From the NCBI RefSeq assembly GCF_900091575.1, contig NZ_FMCR01000003.1:372001-436000 (forward strand): a stretch of DNA of 64,000 bases, in the 5' to 3' direction. Position numbers and translations under genes: made by a program. The stretch is from Micromonospora saelicesensis. GTDB lineage: Bacteria; Actinomycetota; Actinomycetes; Mycobacteriales; Micromonosporaceae. The notes beneath the pieces were generated by a model. That model was not told the origin of the DNA and searched no databases. It saw only the letters and a program-made list of their open reading frames with translations. Each line of letters opens with the position of its first letter. Position 1 is the stretch's first letter. Positions 7,978 to 17,016 of the stretch are shown here, piece after piece.

Positions 7978-10116
7978 TCAGTCGACGGCGTCGACCTCCA
8001 GCACCAGGCTCTGCTCGGGGTGCAGGGCGGGCAGTTGCACACCCACCCGGGCCAGCGCCGCCCCGCTGAGGGTGAGACCACCCGCCAGCCAGGTGGGCGG
8101 GGACAGGTCGATGCTCGCCGGGGCGGGTACGCCCGACACCTGTCGCACCCGGTACCGCCGGCCCGGGTCGAGGCCGGGCAGCCGCACCGCGCCGGGCACC
8201 TGCGTCACCGAGGTGGTCAGCCGGGCGACCGCGTACACCGCTCGGGTGTTGTCGTGATCGACCACGCCGTGCGCCCAGACGGCCGGGTCCGGGTGATCGA
8301 CCCGGACCACCCGACCGGCGTGCAGCAGCGGGCGCAGCCGCTTGTGCAGCGCCACCCAGGCGGCCAGCTCGGTCTGCTCGGCAGCGCTGATCGACGCGAT
8401 GTCCCACTCGATGCCGTGGTGGCCGAAGAGCGCGGTCGCCGCCCGGAAACCCAGGTCGTGTACGCGGTTGGTGGTGTGCGAGCGTTCCGGGCCGACGTGG
8501 GTGCCGATCAGCTCCGGTGGCAGCAGCAGCCCCGTCCAGCGTTGGATGCTGAGCCGCTCCAGGGCGTCGTTGCAGTCGCTGGCCCAGACCCGGTCGGTAC
8601 GCGCCAGGATGGCCAGGTCCACCCGGGCCCCGCCGGACGAGCAGCTCTCGATCTCCACACCCGGGTGCCGATTGCGCAACTCGTCGAACAGCCGGTAGAC
8701 CGCCAGGGTCTGCCCGTGCACCCCGGGGCGGCCATGGTGCCCGGCCTCGGTGAGGTCCCGGTTCTGGTCCCACTTGAGGTACCGGATGCCAGGGTGGTCG
8801 GTGAGCAGCGTGTCGAGTCGTTCCAGCACATAGTCGTACGCCTCGGGGCGGCCCAGGTCGAGCACCTGCTGGTGACGCCAGGCCGGCGGCAGCCGCCCCG
8901 GCACGGCGAGGACCCAGTCGGGGTGCGCGCGGAACACGTCCGAGTCGGGGTTGACCATCTCCGGCTCGACCCAGAGGCCGAACTGGAGGCCCTGGCCGGT
9001 GACGTGCTCGATCAGCGGTTGCAGGCCGTCCGGCCAGACGCCCTCGTCGACGTACCAGTCGCCGAGCCCGGCGGTGTCGTCGCGCCGGCCGCGGAACCAG
9101 CCGTCGTCGAGCACGAACCGCTCCACGCCGATCTGCGCGGCCCGGTCGGCGAGCGCCCGCAGCCGGTCCAGGTCGTGGTCGAAGTACACCGCCTCCCAGA
9201 CGTTGAGGGTCACCGGGCGGGGGGAGCGCGGGTGCCCGGGGCGGGCCCGGAGGTGGGTGTGCAGCACGTCGCTGAGCCCGTCCAGCCCGGCGTCGGACCA
9301 GACCGCGTAGAGCAGGGGAGTCTCGTACGACTCGCCGGGACCGAGCCGGACCTCGCCGGGGGCCAGCAGCTCGCCGCCACCGAGGGTCGACTCGCCGGTG
9401 GGCCGACGTTCGGCGAACGTGACGTGGTCGCCGCTCCAGGCGGTGTGCACCGCCCAGACCTCGCCGTGGCCGAAGCCGAACCCGGTGGTGCCGGCCACCA
9501 GCAGCAGAGTGGCGTCGTGCCCGGTACGGCCGTGCCGCCCCTCGCGGACCCAGGCGCCGTGCTGCCACGGGTGCCGCTGCGGGGACCGTTCCCGACACCA
9601 CCGACCGGTCAGGTCGAGCAGCTCGGTGGCGACCGCCGGAACCGGCAGCACCGGCGTCAGCTCCCGCAGCTCGTACGCGCTGTCGCCGTCGTTGCGCAGC
9701 CGGTGTCGAACTGTCAGCAGGCCGTACGGGTCGAGCGTGATCTCGATGGTCACTGTCAGCCCGGCGGCCGGGTCCGACGCCCGGACGGCCACCCGTGCCG
9801 GTTCGTCGGCGGCGGACTGGTCGACGTCGAGACCGTCCAGCCGGAACGCTGTGGACCAGCCGGCACCGTCGCGGTGCCCGGCCAGGCCGGGCCGCCCGCT
9901 CCAGCCGGCGCTCGCCTCCGGCAGCACTGACAGCACGGTCGGCTCGTCGAAGCTGCTCGGCACCACCGGCGGTACGGTCGCGTCGGTGAGCTGGCGCAGG
10001 CCGTCGTCGTCGAGGTCGCCGACGTCGCCGCCCCAGTGCACGACCCGGGGCAGCCCCGGGCCGCGCGCGTCGAGCACCAGGCTGGTCCGCGCGCGGCGCA
10101 GGTGCAGGATCGTCAT
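7978..10116 (-). CDS. Alpha-galactosidase, glycoside hydrolase family 36
   Basis: A 712-aa GH36 enzyme that removes terminal alpha-galactosyl units (raffinose, melibiose, galactomannan side chains). It has an N-terminal beta-sandwich (~1-300), a (beta/alpha)8 barrel (~305-630: FVLDDGWFRGRR, GLWVEPEMVNPDSD) and a C-terminal beta-domain. The nucleophile is D450 in LKWDQNRD and the acid/base is D514 in ASDCNDALER. IESCSSGGARVD is the usual substrate-pocket loop. There is no signal peptide, so it acts on imported oligosaccharides. Its ATG overlaps the upstream permease stop by 4 bp. It ends a four-gene operon with two permeases and a binding protein. Confidence 0.93.
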   Translation of the reverse strand: MTILHLRRARTSLVLDARGPGLPRVVHWGGDVGDLDDDGLRQLTDATVPPVVPSSFDEPTVLSVLPEASAGWSGRPGLAGHRDGAGWSTAFRLDGLDVDQSAADEPARVAVRASDPAAGLTVTIEITLDPYGLLTVRHRLRNDGDSAYELRELTPVLPVPAVATELLDLTGRWCRERSPQRHPWQHGAWVREGRHGRTGHDATLLLVAGTTGFGFGHGEVWAVHTAWSGDHVTFAERRPTGESTLGGGELLAPGEVRLGPGESYETPLLYAVWSDAGLDGLSDVLHTHLRARPGHPRSPRPVTLNVWEAVYFDHDLDRLRALADRAAQIGVERFVLDDGWFRGRRDDTAGLGDWYVDEGVWPDGLQPLIEHVTGQGLQFGLWVEPEMVNPDSDVFRAHPDWVLAVPGRLPPAWRHQQVLDLGRPEAYDYVLERLDTLLTDHPGIRYLKWDQNRDLTEAGHHGRPGVHGQTLAVYRLFDELRNRHPGVEIESCSSGGARVDLAILARTDRVWASDCNDALERLSIQRWTGLLLPPELIGTHVGPERSHTTNRVHDLGFRAATALFGHHGIEWDIASISAAEQTELAAWVALHKRLRPLLHAGRVVRVDHPDPAVWAHGVVDHDNTRAVYAVARLTTSVTQVPGAVRLPGLDPGRRYRVRQVSGVPAPASIDLSPPTWLAGGLTLSGAALARVGVQLPALHPEQSLVLEVDAVD

Positions 10117-11030
10117 CCTTTGGAGGCTCCCAAGGTCAGGCCCCGAACGAAGTGCCGCTGGAGCATAAAGAAGATCACCAGGGTGGGGATCGCGACGAGC
10201 ACGCTGCCCGCCGAGACCAGGTTGTTGTCGGTGAAGAACTCACCGCGCAGGTTGTTGAGCGAGCTGGTCACCGGGAACTTGTCGCCGGTGCGCATGAGGA
10301 CGGTGGCCCAGAAGAACTCGTTGTAGATCCAGGTCACCTCCAGCGTCGCCAGCGCGGCCAGGGCCGGCCGGCACAGCGGCATGGTGACCTGCCAGTACTG
10401 CCGCCAGATGCTCGCCCCGTCGACCATCGCCGCCTCGTACAGGTCACGGGGCAGCGCCTTCATGTAGTTGCTGAGCACGAAGACACAGAAACCGCACTGG
10501 AAGGCCACGTTGATCAGGATCAGGCCCCAGTAGCTGTCGTAGAGCAGCTCCGAGTCACTCATGAACTCCGGCAGCGGCACCTCGGTGAACAGCCGGAACA
10601 GCGGGATGAGCAGCGCCTGCTGCGGCAGCAGGTTGGCCGCGGTGAAGATCCCGAGCAGGACGAGGTTGAGCTTCCAACTGAACCGGGCGATGACGAATGC
10701 CACGCAGGAGGCGAGGAAGAGGGTCAGCAGCACCGCCGGCACGGTGATGTACACCGAGTTGAGGAAGTGCTGCCCGAACTCCGCCGTCCGCCAGGCGGTC
10801 ACGTAGTTGTCGAAGGTCCAGCCGCCGAAGGAGACGTAGCCGTTCGCGGCGGTGTAGTCGTACGAGCGCAGCGAGGTCAGCACCGCCCAGGCGATCGGGA
10901 AGAGCCAGGCCAGCGAGACGACGATGAGGAAGCCGTGCAGCAGGATCCGTAACGGGGTCAGCTTGCGGCGGCGCGGCGGCGGCGCGTCGGCCTCGCCCTC
11001 GGTACGCCGGGTGACGGTCGCGGTGCTCAT
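10113..11030 (-). CDS. Carbohydrate ABC transporter permease (MalG/CUT1 type)
   Basis: A 305-aa inner-membrane protein with six predicted helices (first ~30-50). The EAA loop appears as LYEAAMVDGASIWRQYWQVTMPLCRPAL, the coupling helix that contacts the ATPase. The C-terminus (FFMLQRHFVRGLTLGASKG) is typical of MalG-type CUT1 permeases. It overlaps the partner permease upstream and the GH36 gene downstream by 4 bp each. No ATPase gene is in the cluster, so a shared MsiK-type ATPase elsewhere probably powers it, as in many actinomycetes. Confidence 0.92.
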   Translation of the reverse strand: MSTATVTRRTEGEADAPPPRRRKLTPLRILLHGFLIVVSLAWLFPIAWAVLTSLRSYDYTAANGYVSFGGWTFDNYVTAWRTAEFGQHFLNSVYITVPAVLLTLFLASCVAFVIARFSWKLNLVLLGIFTAANLLPQQALLIPLFRLFTEVPLPEFMSDSELLYDSYWGLILINVAFQCGFCVFVLSNYMKALPRDLYEAAMVDGASIWRQYWQVTMPLCRPALAALATLEVTWIYNEFFWATVLMRTGDKFPVTSSLNNLRGEFFTDNNLVSAGSVLVAIPTLVIFFMLQRHFVRGLTLGASKG

Positions 11031-11983
11031 TCCCGGTTCTCCCTCATCACGGTCGCCAGGTAGATGGTGATGAAGACCAGCGAGACGACCAGCATGATCG
11101 TTGCCAGTGCCGAGCCGAAGCCGATCCGGCTCGCCTCACCCACCACGTTCTGGGTGACCAGCGCGGAGATCAGCTCCAGCCCGTTGCGGCCCTTGTTGAC
11201 CACCCAGACCAGGTCGAACGCGCGCAGCGACTCGATCACGGTCACCACCAGCACGATGATGTTGATGGGTCGCATGACCGGGAACACGACCCGGAAGAAC
11301 GCCCGGCTCTCCGAGGCGCCGTCGACCGCCGCGGCCTCGCGCAGCGACGGATCGACGCCCTTCAGGCCGGCCAGGTAGAGCAGCATGATGTACCCGACGT
11401 GCCGCCACCCGGAGGCGACCATCACCGCCCAGATGTTGACGTTCGAGTCGCCGTACCAGTCGATGCTGCTGCCGAAGACGGCGTTGATCAGCCCCTGGTC
11501 CCGGGAGTAGAGCAGCTGCCAGACGAAGCCGATCAGCGCCAGCGAGAGCACCACCGGCAGGTAGAGCGCGGTCTGGTAGAAGCGGCTGCCGCGCAGCTCC
11601 TTGTCCAACAGCACGGCCAGGAACATGCCGAACGGGGTGGCGACCACGAACAGCGCCGCCAGCCAGAGCAGGTTGTGCTGGATCGCCGGCACGAACGGCG
11701 GGTAGATGTTCACCACGTCGCTGTAGTTGCGGACGCCGACGAACTCGATCTCGTTGAAAGGGCCGATGCCGTCCCAGTTGGTGCCGGAGAGCAGCACGGT
11801 GGCCGCCGCCGGCAACCAGACGAACCCGGTGACGAGCAGCAGCGGGACGAGCACCATCAGCGTGATGACCACGCGGTCGGTGCGGGACAGGAGCCGTAGC
11901 CGTCGGCGACGACCACCCGTGGAGGTGGTCGTCGCCGGCGGCGGCACGGCGCGATCCGCTTGGATCAGGGGCAGGTCGGACAC
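11027..11983 (-). CDS. Carbohydrate ABC transporter permease (MalF/CUT1 type)
   Basis: A 318-aa membrane protein with a basic N-terminal tail, a first helix near residues 38-60 and an EAA loop SLREAAAVDGASESRAFFRVVFPVM. It pairs with the MalG-type permease, which it overlaps by 4 bp. It lies 21 bp after the binding-protein gene. Together they would import an alpha- or beta-galactoside, judged from the adjacent GH36 and GH42 genes. Confidence 0.92.
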   Translation of the reverse strand: MSDLPLIQADRAVPPPATTTSTGGRRRRLRLLSRTDRVVITLMVLVPLLLVTGFVWLPAAATVLLSGTNWDGIGPFNEIEFVGVRNYSDVVNIYPPFVPAIQHNLLWLAALFVVATPFGMFLAVLLDKELRGSRFYQTALYLPVVLSLALIGFVWQLLYSRDQGLINAVFGSSIDWYGDSNVNIWAVMVASGWRHVGYIMLLYLAGLKGVDPSLREAAAVDGASESRAFFRVVFPVMRPINIIVLVVTVIESLRAFDLVWVVNKGRNGLELISALVTQNVVGEASRIGFGSALATIMLVVSLVFITIYLATVMRENRE

Positions 11984-12004
11984 GATGTCCTCCCCCTTCC
12001 GCCG

Positions 12005-13333
12005 TCAGTCAGTGAAGATCGACTTTTTCTGGTTCTCGATGGACGAGGTCAGGCCGCCGATGTCCTTGGGGTTCTTGATGAACTGCTGGAGCGCCGGGAT
12101 GATCACCGTCGAGGCGAAGTCCGGCCGGGTGTCCCGGTCGAGGAACTGGGCGATCTCGGTGGCCGACCCGACCAGCTCGGCGGCCTTCTTCTGCAGGGCG
12201 GTGTAGCCGCCGACGTCCGCGCCACTGTTAGCGACGAGGACGGCCGGGTCGTTCTTGAGGTTGATGTCCGCGGCGGCCTTGCCACCGAAGTACTCCAGCA
12301 GCTTGCGCGCGTTGTCCTCGTTCTTGGGCTTGCGGGCCATCATGTAGCCGTCGATCGGGGCGTCCAGCGCCTTCGCGCCGATGGCCGGGTCGATCTCGGG
12401 GAAGGTGAAGAAGTCGAGATCGTCCTGCTCGTCGTTGCTGAACTGCTGACCGACGAAGAGGCCGAGCAGGTACATCCCGCTCTTCTTCTGCTGCAACGAC
12501 TGCGCGGCCTCCTGCCAGGTGCGGCCGAGGCTGTCCGGCTGGTGCAGGGGGAGCAGACCGGCCCAGGTGTCGAAGACCTTCTTGACCTTGTCGGAGGTCC
12601 AGGCCTCCTTGCCGGCCATCAGGTCGATGTGGAACTGGTAGCCGTTGATGCGCAGGTTGAGGATGTCGAAGGTGCCCATCGCCGGCCAGCCGTCCTTGTC
12701 GGCGAAGGCGATGGGGATGAGGCCGTCCTTCTTCATCTGCGCGCTGAGCGCGGTGAACTGGTCCATGGTGGTGGGCACCTGGTAGCCGTGCTGCTGCCAC
12801 ACCGACTTGCGGTAGAAGACCGCCCACGGGTAGTACGTCGCCGGTACGAAGTACTGTTTGCCGTCGTCGCCGGTGGATGCCTTCTTGAAGGCGTCGGAGT
12901 AGCCGGAGAGCTTGCTCCACACGTCACTGATGTCGCTGGCCAGGCCCTTCTGCGCGAAGAAGCGCATCCGGTAGCCGGCGAACCAGGTGAACACGTCGTC
13001 GGGCTTGCCCTGTAGGTAATTGTTGATGTTCTCCTGGAACGTGTTGTGGTCGACGGTATTGACCGCGACCTGCACGCCGGAGGAGGTCTTGAAGCCGTCG
13101 GTGACCTTGACCAGGACGTCCTTCGGCTTCGGGTCGGACTGGTTCGAGCCGAGCGACACGTCCTTGCTGGACCCGCCGGAGCCGGAGTCGTCGCCGCAGC
13201 CGGCGAGCAGGCCGGTGCCGAGCAGCGCGCCCGTGCCGGCCGCGCCGGCCAGCAACGATCGTCGGTTGATGCCGGCGACTGAGGGCGGTACGAGCCGAGC
13301 CAGGTACTCGGCTTGGGATTGGGGACGGGACAT
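12005..13333 (-). CDS. ABC transporter extracellular sugar-binding lipoprotein
   Basis: A 442-aa solute-binding protein. The N-terminus has a twin-Arg signal (INRRSLLAGAAGTG) ending in a lipobox LLAGC at about residue 46, so it is exported, probably by Tat, and lipid-anchored. The mature part follows the family-1 sugar-binding pattern (VQVAVNTVDHNTFQENINNY, YYPWAVFYRKSVWQQHGYQVP). Start ATG 13333 is set by an ideal AGGAGG RBS 6 nt upstream; the longer frame to 13438 is not needed. First gene of the galactoside operon, divergent from the GH42 gene. Confidence 0.93.
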   Translation of the reverse strand: MSRPQSQAEYLARLVPPSVAGINRRSLLAGAAGTGALLGTGLLAGCGDDSGSGGSSKDVSLGSNQSDPKPKDVLVKVTDGFKTSSGVQVAVNTVDHNTFQENINNYLQGKPDDVFTWFAGYRMRFFAQKGLASDISDVWSKLSGYSDAFKKASTGDDGKQYFVPATYYPWAVFYRKSVWQQHGYQVPTTMDQFTALSAQMKKDGLIPIAFADKDGWPAMGTFDILNLRINGYQFHIDLMAGKEAWTSDKVKKVFDTWAGLLPLHQPDSLGRTWQEAAQSLQQKKSGMYLLGLFVGQQFSNDEQDDLDFFTFPEIDPAIGAKALDAPIDGYMMARKPKNEDNARKLLEYFGGKAAADINLKNDPAVLVANSGADVGGYTALQKKAAELVGSATEIAQFLDRDTRPDFASTVIIPALQQFIKNPKDIGGLTSSIENQKKSIFTD

Positions 13334-13402
13334 CTGTGCCTCCTGCGGATGAGAAGGAGCTACGCCCAAGGGCCTCAGGGGTGGTGAAGGCAGGTCCAGC
13401 GT

Positions 13403-13412
13403 TGTGATCACA
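13403..13412. promoter_or_regulatory. TGTGATCACA palindrome in divergent promoter region
   Basis: A perfect 10-bp palindrome in the 232-bp gap between the binding-protein gene and the GH42 gene, 70 bp upstream of the former. It is a possible site for the DeoR regulator encoded nearby. Confidence 0.35.
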
Positions 13413-13535
13413 CATTGAGATCCACCGAGAATCCACATTGGCGAACACGAACGGCCATTGGGGCCTCAAGCTACTCTGCGGTCGGGCGCTGTCAAGAGGG
13501 CAGTTCGCCTCTGATAACCCAGTCGTGACACGGCC

Positions 13536-13549
13536 GTTACCTGGTAAAC
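13536..13549. promoter_or_regulatory. Near-palindrome upstream of GH42 gene
   Basis: GTTACCTGGTAAAC has GTTACC/GGTAAC-like arms and sits 17 bp upstream of the GH42 start codon, a position suited to an operator. The region is locally AT-richer than its surroundings. Confidence 0.35.
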
Positions 13550-13565
13550 GTTGGAAAGAAGCTCG

Positions 13566-15608
13566 ATGTTGGAACCTGTTGACTTCAGTGGTCTGGCGGG
13601 TGCACCCTCAGCTGTCATGCGGCGATGGCAGGGTGACAGCATCTATTTCGGCGGCGACTACAACCCCGAGCAGTGGCCCGAGGAAACCTGGTCCGAGGAC
13701 GTCGACCTGATGCGCCGGGCCGGGGTCAACCTGGTATCCGTCGGCATCTTCTCCTGGGCGTTGCTGGAGCCCACCCCGGGGCGGTTCGAGTTCGGCTGGC
13801 TGGACCGGGTGCTGGACCTGCTGCACGACGGCGGCATCCAGGTCGACCTGGCGACCGCCACGGCCAGCCCACCGCCGTGGTTGACCCGCGAGCACCCGGA
13901 GACGCTGCCCCGCCGGGCCGATGGCGCGATCCTCTGGCCGGGGGGACGACAGGCGTACTGCCCCAGCTCACCGGTGTTCCGCGAGCGGTCGCTGGAGCTG
14001 GTGCGCGCGGTCGCCGGCCGGTACGCAGAGCATCCCGCCGTGGTCATGTGGCACATCTCCAACGAGCTGGGTTGCCACAACGTGCACTGTTACTGCGATG
14101 TCAGCGCCGAGGCGTTCCGCGGCTGGCTGCGCGAGCGCTACGGCGACCTGGACCGGCTCAACGACGCCTGGGGCACCGCGTTCTGGAGCCAGCGCTACGG
14201 CGACTGGGCCGAGATCAACCCGCCGCGTACCGCACTGACCTTCGCCAACCCGACGCAGCAGCTGGACTTCCTGCGGTTCTCCTCCGACGAGCAGCGCGCC
14301 CAACTGCGCGCCGAGCGCGAGGTGTTGCAGACGCTGGTCCGGCAGCCGATCACCACCAACTTCATGATCGGCTTCGGCATCAAGCACATGGACTACCACT
14401 CCTGGTCGCCCGACGTGGACCTCGTCTCCAACGACCACTACCTGACCGCGGCCGACCCGCAGGCGCACCTCGGTCTGTCGCTCGCCGCCGACCACACCCG
14501 GGGCGTCGCCGGCGGCGACCCGTGGCTGCTGATGGAGCACTCCACCAGCGCCGTCCAATGGCAGCCGCGCAACGTGGCCAAGCTGCCCGGGCAACTGCGC
14601 CGCAACAGCCTCGCGCACGTCGCCCGCGGCGCCGACGGAGTGCTCTTCTTCCAGTGGCGTGCCTCCCGGGCCGGCGCGGAGAAGTTCCACTCCGCGCTGG
14701 TGCCGCACGCCGGGCCGGACACCAAGGTGTTCCGCGAGGTCTGCCAGCTCGGCGCGGACCTCAAGGCCCTCGCGGAGGTACGCGGCAGTCGGGTGGACGC
14801 CGACGTGGCGATCCTGTTCGACTGGGAGGCGTGGTGGGGTGTCGAGTTGGATTCGCACCCCAGCGTCGACGTCACCTACACCGACCGGCTCAAGGCCCTG
14901 TATGACTCCCTCTGGCGGGCCGGCGTGACCGCCGACATCGTCCACCCGTCGGCCGACCTCAGCGGCTACCGGCTGGTCCTGGTGCCGACCCTCTACCTGG
15001 TCCGGGACTCCGACGTCGACGCGCTGCACCGGTACGTCGCGGCCGGTGGCACGGCGGCGGTCACCTACTTCAGCGGCATCGTCGACGCCGACGACCACAT
15101 CCGGTTGGGCGGCTACCCGGGCGCGTTCCGGGAGTTGCTCGGCGTCCGGACCGAGGAGTTCTTCCCGCTGCGCGAGGGCGAGCAGGTCCACCTCGACGAC
15201 GGCAGTACCGCCGACGTGTGGACCGAGTGGGTGCACCCCGACGGCGCCGAGGTGCTCGCCTCGTACACCGATGGGCCCTTGCCGGGCGTGCCGGCGCTGA
15301 CCCGGCACCGGGTGGGCGACGGCGTCGCGTGGTATGTCGGCACCCGGCTGGACGAGCCGGCCACCGATCGACTGGTGGCTCGGCTGCTCGCCGAGGCCGG
15401 TGTCCGCCCGACGGTGTCAGCGCCGTCCGGGGTGGAGGTGGTCCGCCGCCGTGACGGCGACCGGACCTGGCTGTTCGCGATCAACCACACCGACACCGAG
15501 GTACGCGTGCCGGTGCACGGCGTCGAGCTGTTGACCGGAGGACACTGCGCCGGTGAGCTGGCACTGCCGGCCGGTGAGGTGGCGGTGGTCCGTGAGGATC
15601 GGACCTGA
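13566..15608 (+). CDS. Beta-galactosidase, glycoside hydrolase family 42
   Basis: A 680-aa GH42 enzyme hydrolysing terminal beta-galactosides. The barrel (~25-400) opens with IYFGGDYNPEQWPEE. The acid/base is E167 in WHISNELGCH and the nucleophile is E324 in LLMEHST. The Cys residues in AYCPSS and CHNVHCYC match the zinc cluster of thermophilic GH42 enzymes. A trimerisation domain (~410-610) and a C-terminal beta-domain follow. No signal peptide, so cytosolic. ATG 13566 is used because GGAAAGAAG lies 4-5 nt before it; TTG 13551 would swallow the RBS. Divergent from the galactoside ABC operon and 37 bp before the DeoR gene. Confidence 0.93.
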   Translation: MLEPVDFSGLAGAPSAVMRRWQGDSIYFGGDYNPEQWPEETWSEDVDLMRRAGVNLVSVGIFSWALLEPTPGRFEFGWLDRVLDLLHDGGIQVDLATATASPPPWLTREHPETLPRRADGAILWPGGRQAYCPSSPVFRERSLELVRAVAGRYAEHPAVVMWHISNELGCHNVHCYCDVSAEAFRGWLRERYGDLDRLNDAWGTAFWSQRYGDWAEINPPRTALTFANPTQQLDFLRFSSDEQRAQLRAEREVLQTLVRQPITTNFMIGFGIKHMDYHSWSPDVDLVSNDHYLTAADPQAHLGLSLAADHTRGVAGGDPWLLMEHSTSAVQWQPRNVAKLPGQLRRNSLAHVARGADGVLFFQWRASRAGAEKFHSALVPHAGPDTKVFREVCQLGADLKALAEVRGSRVDADVAILFDWEAWWGVELDSHPSVDVTYTDRLKALYDSLWRAGVTADIVHPSADLSGYRLVLVPTLYLVRDSDVDALHRYVAAGGTAAVTYFSGIVDADDHIRLGGYPGAFRELLGVRTEEFFPLREGEQVHLDDGSTADVWTEWVHPDGAEVLASYTDGPLPGVPALTRHRVGDGVAWYVGTRLDEPATDRLVARLLAEAGVRPTVSAPSGVEVVRRRDGDRTWLFAINHTDTEVRVPVHGVELLTGGHCAGELALPAGEVAVVREDRT

Positions 15609-15645
15609 TTCTGACGACAGTCACGGCGCGAAGGAGGTTCCCCAC

Positions 15646-16422
15646 ATGCTCGCCCAGCAGCGGCAGACCGCCATCCTCGATCTGATCCGCCAACGTGGCG
15701 GGGTGCGGGTGAGTCACCTGGTCAGTCGATTCGGCGTGTCCGACATGACGATCCGGCGCGACCTGGAGGTGTTGGCCGAGCGCGGCCTGGTCGACAAGGT
15801 GCACGGCGGCGCGACCCTCGCCGGGCCCGGCTCGGCCGAGGAACCCGGATTCGCCGCGAAGTCGATCCGCCAGCAGGCGGAGAAGCGGGCCATCGCCGAG
15901 CGGGCGGCGACGATGGTGGAGCCGGGGATGGCCATCGCGCTCTCCGCCGGCACCACCACCGCCGCGCTGGCCACGCTGCTGTCCGACGTACGCGGGCTGA
16001 CCGTGGTGACCAACTCGATCCCGGTGGCCGACGCGCTCTACCAGAACCCGCGCGCCGACCAGACCGTCGTGTTGACCGGGGGCATCCGCACCCCGTCGGA
16101 CGCGTTGACCGGGCCGGTGGCCGAGGCGGCGATCAGCGCGCTCAACGTTGACCTGCTGTTCCTCGGTGTGCACGGCCTCAGCCCACGGACCGGCTTCACC
16201 ACGCCCAACCTGCTGGAGGCCGGCGTCAACCGTTGCCTCATCGGCGCGGCCCGCCGGCTCGTGGTGCTCGCCGACCACACAAAGTGGGAGACGATCGGCA
16301 TCGCCACCATCGCCCCGCTGGAGGCCGCCGACGTGCTGATCACCGACCGGGGGTTGCCGGCCGAGGCGCGCACGACGATCGGCGAACAGGTCGGGGAACT
16401 GGTGATTGTGGAACCTGATTAG
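15646..16422 (+). CDS. DeoR-family sugar-responsive transcriptional regulator
   Basis: A 258-aa DeoR/GlpR repressor. The N-terminal winged HTH (VRVSHLVSRFGVSDMTIRRDLEVLAERG, then KVHGGA) is the family signature. The sensor domain (~75-258) resembles sugar-phosphate isomerase folds (IALSAGTTTAALA, VVTNSIPVA, FLGVHGLS). It starts at ATG 15646 with AAGGAGG 9 nt upstream. It probably controls the adjacent GH42 gene and the divergent galactoside transport operon in response to a phosphorylated sugar. Confidence 0.9.
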   Translation: MLAQQRQTAILDLIRQRGGVRVSHLVSRFGVSDMTIRRDLEVLAERGLVDKVHGGATLAGPGSAEEPGFAAKSIRQQAEKRAIAERAATMVEPGMAIALSAGTTTAALATLLSDVRGLTVVTNSIPVADALYQNPRADQTVVLTGGIRTPSDALTGPVAEAAISALNVDLLFLGVHGLSPRTGFTTPNLLEAGVNRCLIGAARRLVVLADHTKWETIGIATIAPLEAADVLITDRGLPAEARTTIGEQVGELVIVEPD

Positions 16423-16930
16423 TGGTGAGGGTCCACCAGAGCGTGTGTCGAAGTCGGCTGTGGGTGCCCGAGGGTGGGAAGCGGGGCACCGGTGGAAGTT
16501 CCATCAGCCAGCACGCCGGACAGGTTCCCGACGCCCCGAAGTCGCCGTAGCGCCCCTCGACGCCCACCCTGCTCAGCGGAGGCCATGACACCGTTCCCCG
16601 CCTCGGTCGGGCGGTGGCGTGGGTTTGTCCGTCTCGCCGGTGACAGCAACAACCGGCCCTGCGCCATCAAGCGGCATAGATGCCTGCCGCTGGCCGGACC
16701 GGATGTCACCCACCGTGACCGACGGTGCTGCCACTCGTCACGCCGCCCGATCCGGCTGGCACACCACGGCTGATCACCGTATTCGCGGTGTGGAGATCAC
16801 CTCGGCCGTCATCGTGAACGCCCGTTCAGGCCGCGCGCCCATGTCGTTTGAGTGACCCCGTTCCTACCGTGGCGCTCCAACGGTCGCCTTCGGGGCAGCG
16901 CGACGCAACGCATCCGTCAATACTCATTTT
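16423..16930. other. About 500 bp without a recognisable gene
   Basis: Between the DeoR gene and the protease palindrome all six frames show only low-quality, shadow-like readings. No tRNA, repeat or strong hairpin was seen. It probably holds the 3' end of the DeoR transcript and the protease promoter. Confidence 0.5.
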
Positions 16931-16948
16931 TGCCAATGATCATTGGCA
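16931..16948. promoter_or_regulatory. 18-bp perfect palindrome upstream of protease
   Basis: TGCCAATGATCATTGGCA is perfectly self-complementary and lies in an AT-richer patch 69 bp upstream of the protease ATG. Its length and position suggest a dimeric-repressor operator in the promoter or 5' UTR. Confidence 0.5.
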
Positions 16949-17016
16949 CGAGAAGTGGTGGGCGCCGCGCTCGGAACGCGGCGCCCGTGGCCCCACCTCA
17001 ACCCACTGGAGGATGC

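Noticed and set aside
11960..13015. 351-codon plus-strand frame over the binding-protein gene, and the 446-codon minus frame over the GH42 gene (13968-15308)
   Set aside because: Both are antisense shadows with the usual Val/Arg/Gly/Asp composition and no start-site support.
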